The translations under genes were made by a program, and so were the position numbers. Source: Parus major (lineage: Eukaryota; Chordata; Aves; Passeriformes; Paridae). From it: a DNA stretch of 64,000 bases. The DNA lies in the NCBI RefSeq assembly GCF_001522545.3, contig NC_031773.1, positions 25,989,685 to 26,053,684 of the forward strand, read 5' to 3'. Shown here one piece after another: positions 11,695 to 25,042 of the stretch (positions are counted from its first letter, which is position 1; every line of letters begins with the position of its first letter). The notes beneath the pieces are model-generated. The model was not told where the DNA came from and ran no database searches. It saw nothing but the letters and a program-made list of their open reading frames with translations.

Positions 11695-13987
11695 CCTCTC
11701 ATTCAAAGATGTCCAAAGGCCATAATTTTTTATTTAGAATACTTATGTTTCTATTAGGAAACATAAAGCATTTAGTGTATTTCAGGATTCTAGTCTAGTG
11801 TCCACTGAAAAGGAATCCAGGCCATGCACTCCAGAACTGCCCTTCAAAGTGAATCTACTGACAGGGAGTAAATTCAGTTTATTCACAAGAACCACTAGTG
11901 CTCCCAGACAGTGATAAAGACTCAGTCTTTAATAACTCCAGTCATATTCAAAATATAGCCTAGAAATTGATGGCCCCTAAAAAAAGTCATAAACTCTGCT
12001 TTCTTTTCCTCCAAACTGACATATTCAGCAAATGGCAAACAACTTTGGTTTTGTGTTATTGCCGCTGGTTGTGTAGGGAAAGTTGCTTGCTTTACATCTA
12101 ACTGCCAGGGAATGTGGTTTACCTCCAAGTGACATTAAACCCACATGATTTCTCTCTGAATTGAGCTGGCTGTGAATTGCCACCATTCCTTTAAATCAGT
12201 TTGTGCTGAAGTTGGAAACTGGACTGAAATCTACAAACTTGATTGCAGTCTGTAAATAAGGATACACTAATTTGATTAACTTTGGAAGTTGTTTTCTTTT
12301 TTTACTTGTTGTTATTCACCTAATTAAAGTAATTGTAGTTAATTGAAAAGGCATGATTGCCTTAATTAGATCTGAAGATGCAACAAGAAAATCACTAACA
12401 ATGAAGATGGAATTGATTTGATGGAAAACTACTCCAAACAAAAGTGTGGTCTGAGCAGTATGGATCTCTTTAGAGAAAAGCATTCAAGAAACATAGTAAT
12501 TTTTTTCTTTGCAGAAGCAATGAACAGATGTAGGACTGTTGTACTCAAAATAAGTTGAAATAGTGTTGATTTGATAAATCTGTCCAGCTTTGCCATCTCA
12601 TATAATGAGTCTCATCTTTCTAATTGTGTTGCCAGCTGCTTTAGTTTTCAAGAGATGGTGGGGATGGAAACTGTATATTGTTTAGGGAAGTAGGCTGTAC
12701 CCAACACTGGTCTTAAGGAGGATTAGGGTATACTGGGTGAAAGCTCAGACCACATTAAAATTCTTTGGATTTTAAGATAGCATGGTGTCTCTTGATTTGA
12801 TAAGGGCCCTTTATAACAAATTTATATAGAGAAAATGAGTGAATTAAAATGTTCTGGTTGTGTCCCAAAAGCAATTATGCAATAGGGCTTCATTCTTTGG
12901 TACACATCAGAAAAAGGTCCAGACTGCAACCACAGGGCTCGTGGAAGGAGACTGAAGACTTTTGGAGGAGAAGCAGCAATGAAATTAGCATAATCATTAC
13001 TCAGACAAGTTAGTTAGACAATCATATTGTTTGAGAAAACATTTTAGCAGCTTGACTTTGAAAGTGCATGGCTTTGCTGAAGGGTCAGTTCTATGATTAA
13101 TGATCTACAATCTGTTTCTGAGGGATTAAAGATATTCATCAGTGGAAAAGTAAAAATGCAGATGTTAACCATTGTCCACTCCAAATAATGTTACAAACCA
13201 TACAGGGTCTGGTTTACGCAAACTGTCACAGGAACATAAAAGAAAAATGAGAATAATTGTCACAAGATTATATTAAAGACTTCATTTTTATTAAATAATT
13301 CAACATAAGGGGTGCCAACAAAAATATTATTTCATTGTCTGAAAACAATGTTCTCTCTTTTCTATTAGTTTTATAGCAATTTGTAAGCAAGGGATAATAG
13401 GAGGATGTGATTTAAAATAAGCACCTCCTTCAGAAAAAAATGATTTGGAGAAAGATGGGAATTTTGAATCAACACATTCCTTTATAAAAAAAAATAATAG
13501 CCACAAATAAGAGCAAGTAGCAAGAAGCATAAAATGTTATTTTTATTTTAGATCCCTATATTGATATCTTCAGTATTTAGCATCTGCACACAAAACCTAC
13601 AAAAAAGTTGGAAATTTAACCTATAAAAGCTAAATTCTCGTCTTTAGAGCATAATGTCAAGGAACATCATCAAAGTGCAAATATATGAACAAAATTAAAA
13701 AAGATCTTTAGGTCAGTGAATTATAGAACCTGCTAATTTGTATCACAGGTCCATCTCTGACACTTTCCTCCCTCAGCAAGTTCCTACATGAAAATTAAAA
13801 AAAAATACATTTAGGGTGGAGGAAATCTGAGAAAGTGAGATACATTTAAGTTAAATGTAAGGGCCTGAATTTTAGCATGACATTTTATAGTAGTGTGCAT
13901 AATTTTTTTCTACTTATAGGTCAAATTTGATATTCTAAATTCCCAAGATTCCCACCTGGTGGTAGAGTTGTTAAATACTCTGAATAA
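11695..13987. other. unassigned non-coding DNA
   Basis: No gene or transposon recognised. A segment at about 12180-12400 is AT-rich with several homeodomain-like cores (TAATTAAA, CTTAATTAGAT) and no repeat look. It could be a conserved non-coding element, but comparison with other birds is the only test. Confidence 0.5.
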
Positions 13988-14130
13988 TGTGGTGTTTCCT
14001 GCACTGGGGGCTACAGGGGTAGCTTCTCTGAGAATATTCTAGAATCTTCCCCTGACTGACAATATCAGCTGGCTCCACCACCAAGTCCTTACACCCCTAG
14101 AACCTTGCTGAAATATTTTGTCTGTGAATG
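13988..14130 (+). mobile_element. avian ERV LTR, 5' end fragment
   Basis: It begins TGTGGTGTTTCCTGCAC and continues GGGGGCTACAGGGGTAGCTTCT, with TTCTAGAATCTTCCCCTG and CAGCTGGCTCCA after it. These blocks fall in the same order as the first 110 or so bases of an avian LTR family I recall (the family whose 3' part is at 29170-29780). Similarity fades after about 14100. The rest of this LTR is missing or unrecognisable, so this is a truncated relic; the 3' limit is approximate. Confidence 0.6.
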
Positions 14131-16691
14131 TATTAAGAACTCTCTGCTGTAATGCAAAATTTTACCTGTACTATTTTGATAACATCCAAAGACGTTTCTT
14201 TAAAAGTTACAATGACAAGTTGTTTCATGGCAGCTGAACTCTAACCTGCTTTTTCCTCTTCTCAACAGAAAAGAAAAAAGAGTGTGCAAAATACGGGGGA
14301 AAAGCAATTTTATGTCAAATGTAAAGCCTTTCTATTACAGAGCTTGATTCAAAAGTGGCAGCTCTTACATAAAAAATGATCATGTGGAAAGAGTAAATGG
14401 AGAAAAACATGGTTCTCTATTCCGACAGAGATAAAAAATATTTGTTTGTTTCATGTTTAGGTATTGATGATAAAACACAACTATAAATTTTGAGAGTAAT
14501 TTTTACACTGTATATTTTTTTTTCCTTTAAATGGTACTATAAAAATGTATAGCAGCACACAATTTCTAGGGATAATTACTTTTTTATTATGATCATATAG
14601 CACCTTGCCTGGTGTGAAGTTCATGGACTGTGGATGCATTTTTGAGTTACAAAGTCATACTGATGTCAGTTTTTTGTAACAGCAATATATTTTGTGTGAC
14701 AGCTCCTGAGCGTGTCCCCAGACCGAAATCTCCAGTTCATCTGGATAGCTGAAACCTGATGAGCTGATGCTGAACAGTGCAAGGCCATCACTTTTTTTGA
14801 GGTACACAAAATTCCTTCTGAACTTCAACTTGGAAGCTAGCTGCAACAATGTACTTGAGAAATGAAAACAGTGTGATACCACAGACTGACTATTTTTTTT
14901 TCTACAAAATAAGATTGCTTTTTCACACGTGGTAATTACTACCTGATAACTATACACAAGCCATTTTAATGCCACGACACCACATTTTAACATCATGATA
15001 AAAATAGTAAGTCCTGTTTTTGTGTCATAGCAACAAGAAATTTAAGTAATATCACAATATTTTTTTTCCTTTATTGGGAGAGCAAACATTTCTGATAAGA
15101 TTTTAAAACTGCATGACTGTATGTGCATACCCAAATGTAGTTACGTACTTCAAAACAAAAATGAAGAAAATCTTCAAAACAAAGAGAAAGAAAATATAAG
15201 GTTATGTGAAAAAGATTTTACTGTCCTTCAGTCATAGACATGATATTCAAAGTGGCAATATTTCCTCTGCTTTTTTATGGAAAACACAGGTCACTAGCTT
15301 CTAGACCAGGAAAGTTCTCAAACATAATGGCCAAGCTCATAGGTCATTACTGATGGTGTTTTAACTGTACTACCTATTGTTTTCCTCTTCCATGGGAAAC
15401 TGTCTAGGAAAATGTCACTAACACTCTCACAAATGCTAAAACACACAAAAAGTTTAGAAGCTGGCAAATATCTGGGCCACTGCTTGTCTTAGAAAGAATC
15501 AAACACAAGATACTTACTAAAGTTCCCATGACAATGTAAAATAAACAAACAAGTGAAAAACAGGCGACCAAATTTCTATACACAATGGCCTGAGGCATCA
15601 TCTTGTCTTCTTCCCAAATCCCCTGGAAGAATAAATTTCATTCCTTAATAATAATCAGGAACTAATAGACTAAGGCATTCTTTAGTGAGCAGGTTCCTTA
15701 GATCAGTCCTTAGAGGGAAATCTTATTGAATTTATCCCCTGTCTAGAGTAGTGGTAGAATGAAAGTAGGTGTGTACTGTATATGTATGTATATATATACA
15801 CACATGTACATTTATACTTGCTAAGGAATATAAATACTCTTCCATATATATTTCAAACTTTTAGAAGAACGCCAGGAGGATTTTAGTAAATATTTAGTAC
15901 TGTTCTGTTTGCAAAGCTGAAATTCAGCTCATTCTACTACATAAATCTTCAAGAATGGTGTTAGAAATCTCTAAAAGACGTATCTGCAACCCTTGGCTTG
16001 CAAAGTCAAAGTCACAAATTAATCTAATGGCATAGGTTAACCCTTAAAATCAGTAACAATATGTGCAATCACTCTCTTGTTTCTAACAGGAAACAATGAA
16101 CAGTGTAATGCACATCATGTCAGTAGACATGTCATAAGCATTTCAGGAATTTATTTCATCAAATGGTGAATAAATCACAATTCTTTCAGCAACTCTATGC
16201 TTCTGTGTTTGACCTTAACCAAAACAAGAAGGCAAAAATCAAACTTCTAAATTAACAGATGTTTTAATATTTTTTTAAATGACCCATTTAGTTTGAATTG
16301 TGATCAAAGTCTACAGAGAGCTTTTCATAATCCCACATGATTTATGGAAGGCTTTGCGATTAAGTCACTCTGCCTTAAAACACAGTTAGTTCATTATGTT
16401 TGAGAAATGATCTGACACACCACAGATGCAGGTGTATAAAGAAGCCTTACAACTGTGAGTTGGTTGGAACAGATTCCTGCAATGTTCTATCCAAATCAAG
16501 ATCTCATTAGAGGGTTAAAAATTTATTTATGGAGGAATTCCACATTTGCACATGTGAGAAGCTCTTAAATATACATGTAATGCCATCCCAAACAAGGTAT
16601 AAACTAGAGATCACTGATAGTCATGAACAGAAGTATTCTGTATCATTTTACTTCTTATGACAACTTGAATTTTACTTCAATGTGAAATAAC

Positions 16692-16720
16692 CAAATTGAT
16701 GATGTGGGATCATCAATTTG
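16692..16720. repeat. perfect 12-bp inverted repeat (hairpin)
   Basis: CAAATTGATGAT, a 5-base GTGGG loop, then ATCATCAATTTG. The arms are fully complementary. It lies about 80 bp upstream of a strong splice-acceptor-like tract. It has none of the features of a transcription terminator in a eukaryote; it could be a hairpin in a transcript or chance. Confidence 0.8.
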
Positions 16721-16803
16721 TGTGTTCTCTTAGATATATCTTTTATAGCCATGCAGAATTTCTCCTCCCAATCTATCTTGTTTCATTTATTTTTTTCTTA
16801 CAG

Positions 16804-16906
16804 GTGGAAATGTCAATGGCAGCTTGATGAATGGACATGGAGCTGTGATGAGATTTCTGTGCTCCATTGCTTTCTGTGTCCAATCTTGGTGTTTTCCACT
16901 GTGAGG
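16804..16906 (+). other. exon-like open segment of unknown identity
   Basis: A 103-bp segment preceded by a long T-rich tract ending TTTTTTTCTTACAG and followed by a donor-like GGTGAGAC. One frame stays open across it and reads WKCQWQLDEWTWSCDE onward, rich in Trp and Cys. A second frame starts GGNVNGSLMNGHG but meets a stop just past the segment. I recognise neither product. Strong-looking splice sites around open DNA also arise by chance in introns (pseudo-exons), which is my default reading. Confidence 0.2.
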
Positions 16907-18721
16907 GTGAGACCCAGGGACTTAGCTGTGTTTAGTAACGGTAGTGTGGCTGTAGTTCACAGCTTACAAGAGACTGCTATGGATCCTGTGCTCTGAGTAG
17001 CACAGAGCAGTTCAGTGTGTGACAGAGTGCAAAAAGCAGTTAATTGGGACCCTCAAATGAGACTGTAGAGCTAGATGACTGAGGTAACAGGCTTAATATC
17101 TAAGAAACCAACTGTGGGAAAAACAAGGTAAAAATTGAATAGGAATTTTACTGTGGCAGAGCTGTGACTTCTGAAAGCATCTACAATGAGATCAGGATTT
17201 GAGTGCAAAACAAATTAAAGTCTCAGAAGAGAATGCCAGTATCTAAGATTTAATATTAGTCAGAGATTATTAGATGCACTGAAGTAAACTAGTTACTGAA
17301 GTGTACTGAATAGTGGATGTGAAAGACTTTTTCTTTAAGAAATAGGAGCAACAACTTTGTAAAGAAGGGATGTAGAACCTGAGGAAAAAAATTTCCTTGA
17401 AAATGAAGACAGGAAGGAAGTCCTGCAATGGAAAGGTTTCATGTTGGTGAAAACTGTGTCTGGACTGTAGCAAACAAAATCTCAACACCAAAAAGTGAGA
17501 AAAAAAACAGGTCAATATGTTATCATGCTAAAAGAAAATTGGATAGAATGATTTTTCTGGATTTAACTTTGAGTTCCTACCACCTTTAGATGATGATGCT
17601 TTTGGTTGAGGTAACAGAATCATCCATCTGCTTGCAGTTGTGTGTATTATATAAAGGAATCATCCAGATCTCAGTGGGTGTTTTTGGGTCTATATATCAC
17701 TGGTGTCTGACAGCATTCTTGTAGGCTGATTCTGTCCTCTTGCTGAATCAGCCTAATGCTTTGGATAACAAAAATAATTTTTTCTAGGAGATACTTCATC
17801 TGTGAAATCACTAGTGGTACTAGCTAATTAGGATTACAGAATGGCTACCTCCTATCACAGAGAAATGATCAGAAAAATTCAGTGGTGATTCTAGTGTAGC
17901 TGGGGAGGTTTTCCCCAGGAGATGAATTGACAGAATGAAGCCCCTATGCCATTTTAAAGGCCCAGGTGTGATTTAAAATCTAATATTATGCTCAATTTTT
18001 GTTAACATACTAAGGAAAAATGAACTGAAATCACCATCTGAGGATGTAGAGTTTTTTAAGGAGATGAAGAATGTTAATCTCAGGATAAGAGATTAATCCA
18101 GCAAAAATTAAACATGAGGGAAGATATTACTCTATATGAGTATGCCATGGTGGCAGGCAGGTGAGAGAGAACTGGTGTTTAAGATAAAAGATCTGAATGC
18201 CATGGGAACAGGTGACTATCAACCACTATGTGTAAGTTGAAGTTGGAATGAGAAGACAGGTTCTAACTCTCAGAGCACAGTTCTGGGCCAGTCTTCCTGG
18301 GGCAAGTACTGAGGGCAATTCACCCCCAAAATGCTTTAAAGATAGAACTTGGAGGGTTTCTGAAAGTGATTTCAATTTGATTTGTCTGCAGGGAGCTGAC
18401 CTAAGAGGTCTCTGGCAGCCCTGTGAACAGACCATATACCTTTATCTCTTCCTTCAAACCCTTTTGGAGAACTCATTTATTCTAGTCAATCTTCCCTGTA
18501 TTACTTACCACTATTCTCTCTCTGCGGTTTCCCGTGCATCCCATGCTTTGTCTTCGTTTCTTTTCTATGACGTGTTATTATGAACTCCACAGCACATTGA
18601 AGTTATTTTTCATACAATGGCACTTATGTTCATAGTACTATATAGATGATTGATTAATTAATTAATAGTACCATCTGGACTATCAAGCAGTATCAACTAT
18701 ATAATCATCAGACTTTCACAA

Positions 18722-18850
18722 AATATTCTTACTTGGAAGGGATCCACAAGGCTCATTGAGTCCAGCTCTTAAAAGAATGGCCTGTACAGGGATCAAACCC
18801 AAGATCTTGGGGTTACTAGCACCATGCCCTAACAATTTAGCTAATCCTCC
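18722..18850 (-). mobile_element. tRNA-Ile-derived SINE with CR1-like tail (TguSINE1 type)
   Basis: Read on the minus strand, the head (about 18850 to 18785) follows a tRNA-Ile gene: TTAGCTAAATTGTTAGGGCA over the D arm including the A box, then TGGTGCTAGTAACCCCA over the anticodon arm, then GGGTTTGATCCCTGT over the B box and T arm. It is followed directly by a CR1-like 3' tail (GAGCTGGACTCAATGAGCC ... TGGATCCCTTCCAAG) ending near 18722. A tRNA-Ile head joined to a CR1 tail is the layout of the zebra finch SINE, mobilised by CR1 reverse transcriptase. The head carries several substitutions, including in the anticodon (AGT rather than AAT), so it is not a tRNA gene. Confidence 0.82.
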
Positions 18851-21800
18851 TTTCATTTCAGACTTCTAGACAGCTATTCCATTAACTCTAAGTTTTCAAA
18901 ATATAATTAAATTTGAAAATTTCCTCAAAAAAAAAAAGGTATTCTGAATGGAATGAAAATCTTATACTACTTTTGTATATGTATTATTATATGCATAATA
19001 TAAATGACTATATATAATGCAGATGAAGTCTATATATAAAATAATTATTAAGTAAAATAATCCAAAATAATTGAAATAATGGGCCAAAGCCAATGGCCTT
19101 TAGAAGAAATCAAGCGGGTTATAACCTGGAAGTGCACACTTATCTAATGCCTATGGTACTAGCAAAAAACTCACTCACTCACTGTTATTGTTTATAGTGC
19201 CGAGAGGGATTATTCTGTCTTTCATTATCATTGTCTGCATATTTCTCCTTGGTTTTGGAGTAGTCTGTTGTCTAACAGTGAAGGGCAAACACTATTCTGA
19301 TGTCTCTGAAAATGGGTGTATTGGCCTGTTTTTCCCTGTCCTTCTGTGTCACATTCCCTAATGTTGAGTAATTTAAGCAGTATTGACAGGGCAGCAGCAC
19401 TGTAAAGTGCTATTCATGCCCAAGAGCCCCAAAAGCAATTTTCCACAGAACCTTTAAAAAGCAGCAAGAGTTGAACGAATAACCTAAAAATCAGAATTCT
19501 TGACACATTATTAGTAGTCATTCATTGAAGCAAATTTAATTGCTTCATGCAAATTTGTTTTAAAGAGGGTAAGGGTGGCTAGGTACTACCTCTCCTGTCA
19601 CAGTAGTCACACTGATGAGCTACACATACTGTTCCCCTGACCTGTCTGTCGTTTATGTAATCATAACAATTAGAGAGTCACTAAACTAAATCCTAATTTC
19701 CTCAAATAGAGTTTATGAAGGAAATTTCAATGAATGTTAATGACAGAAAGAATAAACATAAAGTTTATTCCATTTCTATGATCATTTGGGACAAAATGAA
19801 GACTGACACTGTCGCCAAAATTCTTAAATGCCCCGAGTTTTGAACTGATTTTAAATAATAAATGAATTAATGAGTATGCTTTTAAATTAAATTAAAAAAA
19901 AAAAAATAGCTGGGATATGTAATACCATAACTTATATGGTTTTGTCTAACAAAAAGTGTATTTTTTCTCTATGTAACAGACATATTAGATTGACTTGACA
20001 ACATTTGGGATTGAAAATCTTGTCACACAGTAGTGTGAATTGCAAGATGGCACATCCTCTTGCAAAGGAAATTTTCCTGATTGAAAGCTATTTAAAAGTC
20101 ATCACTTGAACCACAATGTCTAATGTTGCCACTAAATAATTTATTGAGTATTTCAGAATAATTTTCTCTGCAATGCTATAATAGGTATAATTTATTCAGA
20201 AGCCTACTTCTAGGAATCATTATTAATCTAATTCTTATAAATGTTATCTTAGTTTAAGAAATGATAATGAAAAAGGTACTTTACAAATTGCTACTGAGCA
20301 GCACCTTTTCCATTTATTGATGAAGTAGCTTTGTTTCATAGAAAAATTTTCTAAAGTTCTCAATAAGTTTTCCTGTCAAAGATATTGAGAAAAAGATCAG
20401 CTCTGCTGCCAGTTTAATGTAACATATTTTTCTGCTATTTAGCTTACACTTTTCAGAAGAAACAGAAACTTATCAGGTAGCTGAACTGATAAAACTGGAG
20501 GAGAAAGGAGAAAAACCTGTCTATATATCACAATAACTGGACTGAATATTTCTTTGTGGTATACAGAAACCCTTGATGAAGTGATTAATAAATTTCTTTT
20601 AAGTTTCCATATTTTTTTTTTTACATTTACTACAATCTCATATGTTTCTGTATAGTTGAATGTATATTTGTTCAGTCTTTGTTAGACAATCCCTAGGGCT
20701 GATAAAATGACTAGAAGCACAGGGTCAGGCTTATCACTGTCTTTCAGGAGTACAAAAGCAGCAAACTTGCCAAAACTTGACACAAACTAAGTTTTTGTCT
20801 GTCAATGTAGATGGTTTCAGAGTAACTTTGTGTCACTGCAGAAAAAATAAAGAACCAAAACTTGCCAGTGAATTTATCTTCCAGTTACAAATTAAACTTA
20901 AAAAGTAAAAAGTGGAGAAAGGCAGCTAGCTTCACCCCTGTGGGTAAAGCCTGAGCTTTTGCCATTGATTTTAATGTCTGAAAGAAAGTTGATGCCAGGT
21001 TGTTGCTATAGCAAGAAGACATTACAGACCTGGTAGAATTCCATCCCACCAACAATTTTCTCCATGGACCAAGATTTTGGAGCCTTTTATTCTCTGAAAA
21101 TGGGTATATGAATCATATTTCATTCAAGAGATATGCTCAAGTTTTTACCAAAGATCTGTTTCTTATGTTAGGGAGTTCACCACCTTCTTCTTCAGCTCAG
21201 AACTCAGTGAAACTTGACATTTTGCTTTACAACTTAGTCTTACAATTTTAGATCCTAGAGTGATTTACAAGTGTGAATTTACTGCTTACACATCCTTGCA
21301 GTAGATATCATTTATGACTATATACTGAGAATCATTTCTTATAATGATACCAGTATGATACTGGATTAAATTAAAACTGATCTTCACCTTCCAATGTCCT
21401 TTCTAAGCAAAGATGAAGGCCATCTTTACTCCTCTATCTGGATATTTTTCAAAATATATTTCGAAAAAAAGAAATCATGTCCTTCATTTCTTGGCTTTAT
21501 ATCTCTCATGTGATTTAGACACAGACAGTCTTTGGTGGGGAAAACTATGATCTGAAAAATTTTGTGCAATATTTCCAGCAGTGCATGAAGCAACACCTAT
21601 CTTATAATAGTTTCTGCAGAAGGGACTCTTGTGCTGATCTCTGTGGCTCTTCTGAAGAGAAAACCACTCCTGCTTATTAAACAGTAGGGACTTTTTCATG
21701 TGAAATAGGATCTGACCCAATCTATCACTTGAAAAAACAGCCATAGCAAAATGGAAGGCCCAGCTTGCCTGTCCATATTTAACATCTTCTCTTGCATATG

Positions 21801-24800
21801 TTCTCTGCCAGGTCCTCCAGATGAATATTTTGGGTTGCCTGTGTTGCTACTCTTGAAAAATATGCAGCCAATGCACTCAATCTGCTGTATCAAGTATCAT
21901 GCAAAAATGAAAATAGTTGAAGTATTTATGACCAGGCAGAGCCCTTGGGATATTTTCCTGGTCAAAACCTGAATTATTTGCTGATATTGTAACATTTTAT
22001 TTATGGTGAGTTTGCTGTTTTCTTTTTCAATATATTATTCTTTATATTGAGTTTATATTTACACATCTTGATGTAGACCCTCTAAAATTCTTCCATTTGT
22101 CAAAATTTTTCTATGTGGTGGGGAAATTCTGAGTTGCTTCATGAATTGCATAAGGTACAGAAACTTAAAGGTGATGTTATTCAGACTGTTCTTGCCAAAC
22201 TTGGACAAGGAATAATTTGGGTTCCCTGACGTTACCATGCTGATCATTTCATATTGATTTTTTTTCTTTAATATTCTTCTTGCATATGCAAAGGAATTAT
22301 TATTTCTTTTAATGTTTCCATATTGTTTTCAAGATACAACACCTTTTTATTTTTTAATAAATCCCTAAAAACCAGCAATGTATTTTATGGATATAAAGTT
22401 AGCAGAGAGGGAAGGGCAGCTGTCAACCTACACCTGTACTCAGGATGGCAAAGTGTTCTATATCACTTGGTGGTGACAATGCTGGTTTTTTTAATACAGC
22501 CCCTTTATTTCCATGTTAGGGCCTGAGTCCCCTGTAGGTAATGGAACTCCACTGACCTACTAAAAATCTAATGTAATACACTCAGTCTACAATAGAAATT
22601 TGCTCCTCATTTTAGAAATTTCTTTATTCTGTTGTTTTCTATTTAAATATATTTTTTATTAACTCCCATATTCTCCCTACAACTTATCCAAAAAATAATC
22701 CATATAAGAAGTTCATATTTAGTTTAGGTGTGGCTGGAAAGAATAGTATTTAGTTTTGTTTTCCCTACACTTGTGAACTTACAACTGCCAACTACTCACA
22801 TTTTGCAATGGCTTTATTTGCTCTGCCAGTTTTAAAGATCTGTACATTCTTCTGTTTATGCTACCATATCTGCATTTGAAATCACTGCCATCTGCCTTTT
22901 GACTTTTTCTTAATCTCATTGATTTCTGTGCTACTTTCTGACACTTAGATTTTATGAGTATTAATAAAGATTTTACTCTTTCTATCTATTCCTGAAATAT
23001 GTTCTGATTTTTTCATTACATGTTCTGTACAATAGTTGACTGCAATCATCTTTCTTGAACTCATTACATATTCTCTGCAAATGTGCCTTTTAAATTTTAA
23101 TATCTTCAGCTCCTGTCTTTCCCAGATAAAATCTGATGATGAACTATGCAACTGTATGAGTGCTACATAGGATAATTCAGGATGCATTTTCAATACTGCT
23201 TCCTCATGTAGACCATACAACATTCTCATTTCATTAGAACATCAGTGTGTTTTCTTTTCTCCGATAATTTTATTGCTGCATGGGATGAAAAGGAGTGACT
23301 ATATTCCCAAACAGTCCTTCAGTCACATTTAGCAACTCAAAAAAGACTCTTTTCAAATGTCAAGGCATTATTTGACAACAATACTGTATATTACACACAA
23401 ACACCCTACAAATGATAGCAAAGCATGTATTGTGTGTAGTGTTTGTGGAGAGTACATTTTAGAGACAGAAGTACACACAACTTAAATTTGAATCAGACCC
23501 TCTGCCAGTAATACTCTAAAACAAACAAACAAATTTCTTCATTGAAATTTCTACTGTCTAACATAACTTTGATAACCAAAATCCTGTTTATAGCTTAAGT
23601 AAAATCTGGGCTCAAAGAAGTCTCTGAGAGAGTAGAATATCTCCACATATACCTCGAGTAGAATTCTTAGTACATTCCTTAGATGAATTTTTAGTCTCCA
23701 TCTCAGGAGCCCACAAAACACACAAATGTGCCTGCGAGTGCATTTTAACCAGCAGTGCATTTTATTTCACCCTTTCAAAATGATACCTTTCTTTTTGGTC
23801 AAACATTTTGGTTTCATTTGCATTGCGTGACTGCTAGGCTTCCAAAGCTTTTAACAGCCTATAGGAGGGACTTATCAGTACTTCTAGGAGCAGATCCAAT
23901 ACTGACTGATACTGAAATTAGTGACTCAATCAATCCAAAAGATGATAACTTCAGTCCCTGATCAGAGTTCAAACTCTGCTCTTGTTCCATCAATCGCATG
24001 CATTTCTTCATGGATCTCCCATCTTCACAAAGTTCCATAGCTGAATATTAAGTAGACTAAAGAGGATCCATATCAAAATATAGTAAGAAAATCATTCAAT
24101 ATATTTATAGCCTCTGTTTTTTTCCCCAAGTAACTCCTGATTTACCTTAAAGCTCTATTGCTAGCATAATTTAACTTTTCTTTGCTGTATTATCTTTCAT
24201 GTACAAAACCCATTATGTGCATATTCATGAAAACTTCAAGTAATTTATCCCTACCATATAATACTTATTTTGCACTCAAAAATTTCTGATTTAGGCTGTC
24301 TCAGTTTTCTCCTTATATAGTTATATTGATTATTGTGGTTTTGCAGCAAAGTATCAGTAACTCTATCAGCTCAACACACCACATATTATCATAGAGAAAA
24401 TGATGAAATAGAGCAAGAAGAAATAAAATAAAGAAATGAAAATCCAGATGATAAAATCTTTCAGTAATCATGGGCAATATGTGCCTATTGGTTATTATAT
24501 TACTCTAGATATTAAATATAAAGTAGACCCTAACTCTTATCTCAGTTGTAGCTATAGTGGGAAATCATATGACTGATCTACAACATTGGTTAGTTAATAT
24601 AAAAATGCATCATTATAGATTTTAGGCCTTATTTGATGGTGTTTATTATTGAAGGAGACAAATGACGGTAGATAAAGAGTTTTACTTTAGCTGTATATCT
24701 TTCCACATCACCAAAACAAAGTCATTATGATGTGGCTAGAACTTCCAGGATGCTCATCCTACGTGTTTGGCAATGGTTACTTATCAGTATCAATGCCTTG

Positions 24801-25026
24801 ACCTTGTTTTCCCTACACAGAACTAGGAACAGCTCTGCATTTGACACTAGAGAGTTATTCAGAACCCCAGTGTGATTCAGTGGAGCCCAAACATGACAGT
24901 TGCTGGGCTAAAGTACTCTTTCCATATATTGAGCATGGATTCAAAGTGTTGCCATCATCTGGTTAGAGCCACAGGAAAAAAACAACAACTTTAGGTCTCC
25001 CAGTGATCAATGCAAGATAATATATA
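18851..25026. other. unassigned AT-rich non-coding DNA
   Basis: More than 6 kb with no gene or family I can name. It contains short A/T runs (for example about 19892-19903) and no frame above 94 codons. This is one of the longest transposon-poor stretches in the window. Confidence 0.5.
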
Positions 25027-25042
25027 TGTGTGTGTGTGTGTG
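25027..25042 (+). repeat. (TG)8 microsatellite
   Basis: Eight TG units directly after a short TATATA run. Confidence 0.9.

Larger units (their letters stand above)
14131..18721. other. unassigned AT-rich non-coding DNA
   Basis: No transposon family is recognised. A TA/CA-rich run sits at 15777-15805. It also contains a perfect inverted repeat at 16692-16720 and an exon-like open segment at 16804-16906, listed separately. The stretch from about 17600 to 18430 is somewhat less AT-rich and may be an old, unrecognisable repeat. Confidence 0.5.

Noticed and set aside
11299..11725. Overlapping frames of 78 and 128 codons
   Set aside because: Mostly within a solo LTR on the strand opposite to retroviral sense; no conserved motif.
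18785..18850. tRNA-Ile gene
   Set aside because: The head is mutated in the anticodon, its acceptor stem does not pair, and it is fused to a CR1 tail; it is the head of a SINE.
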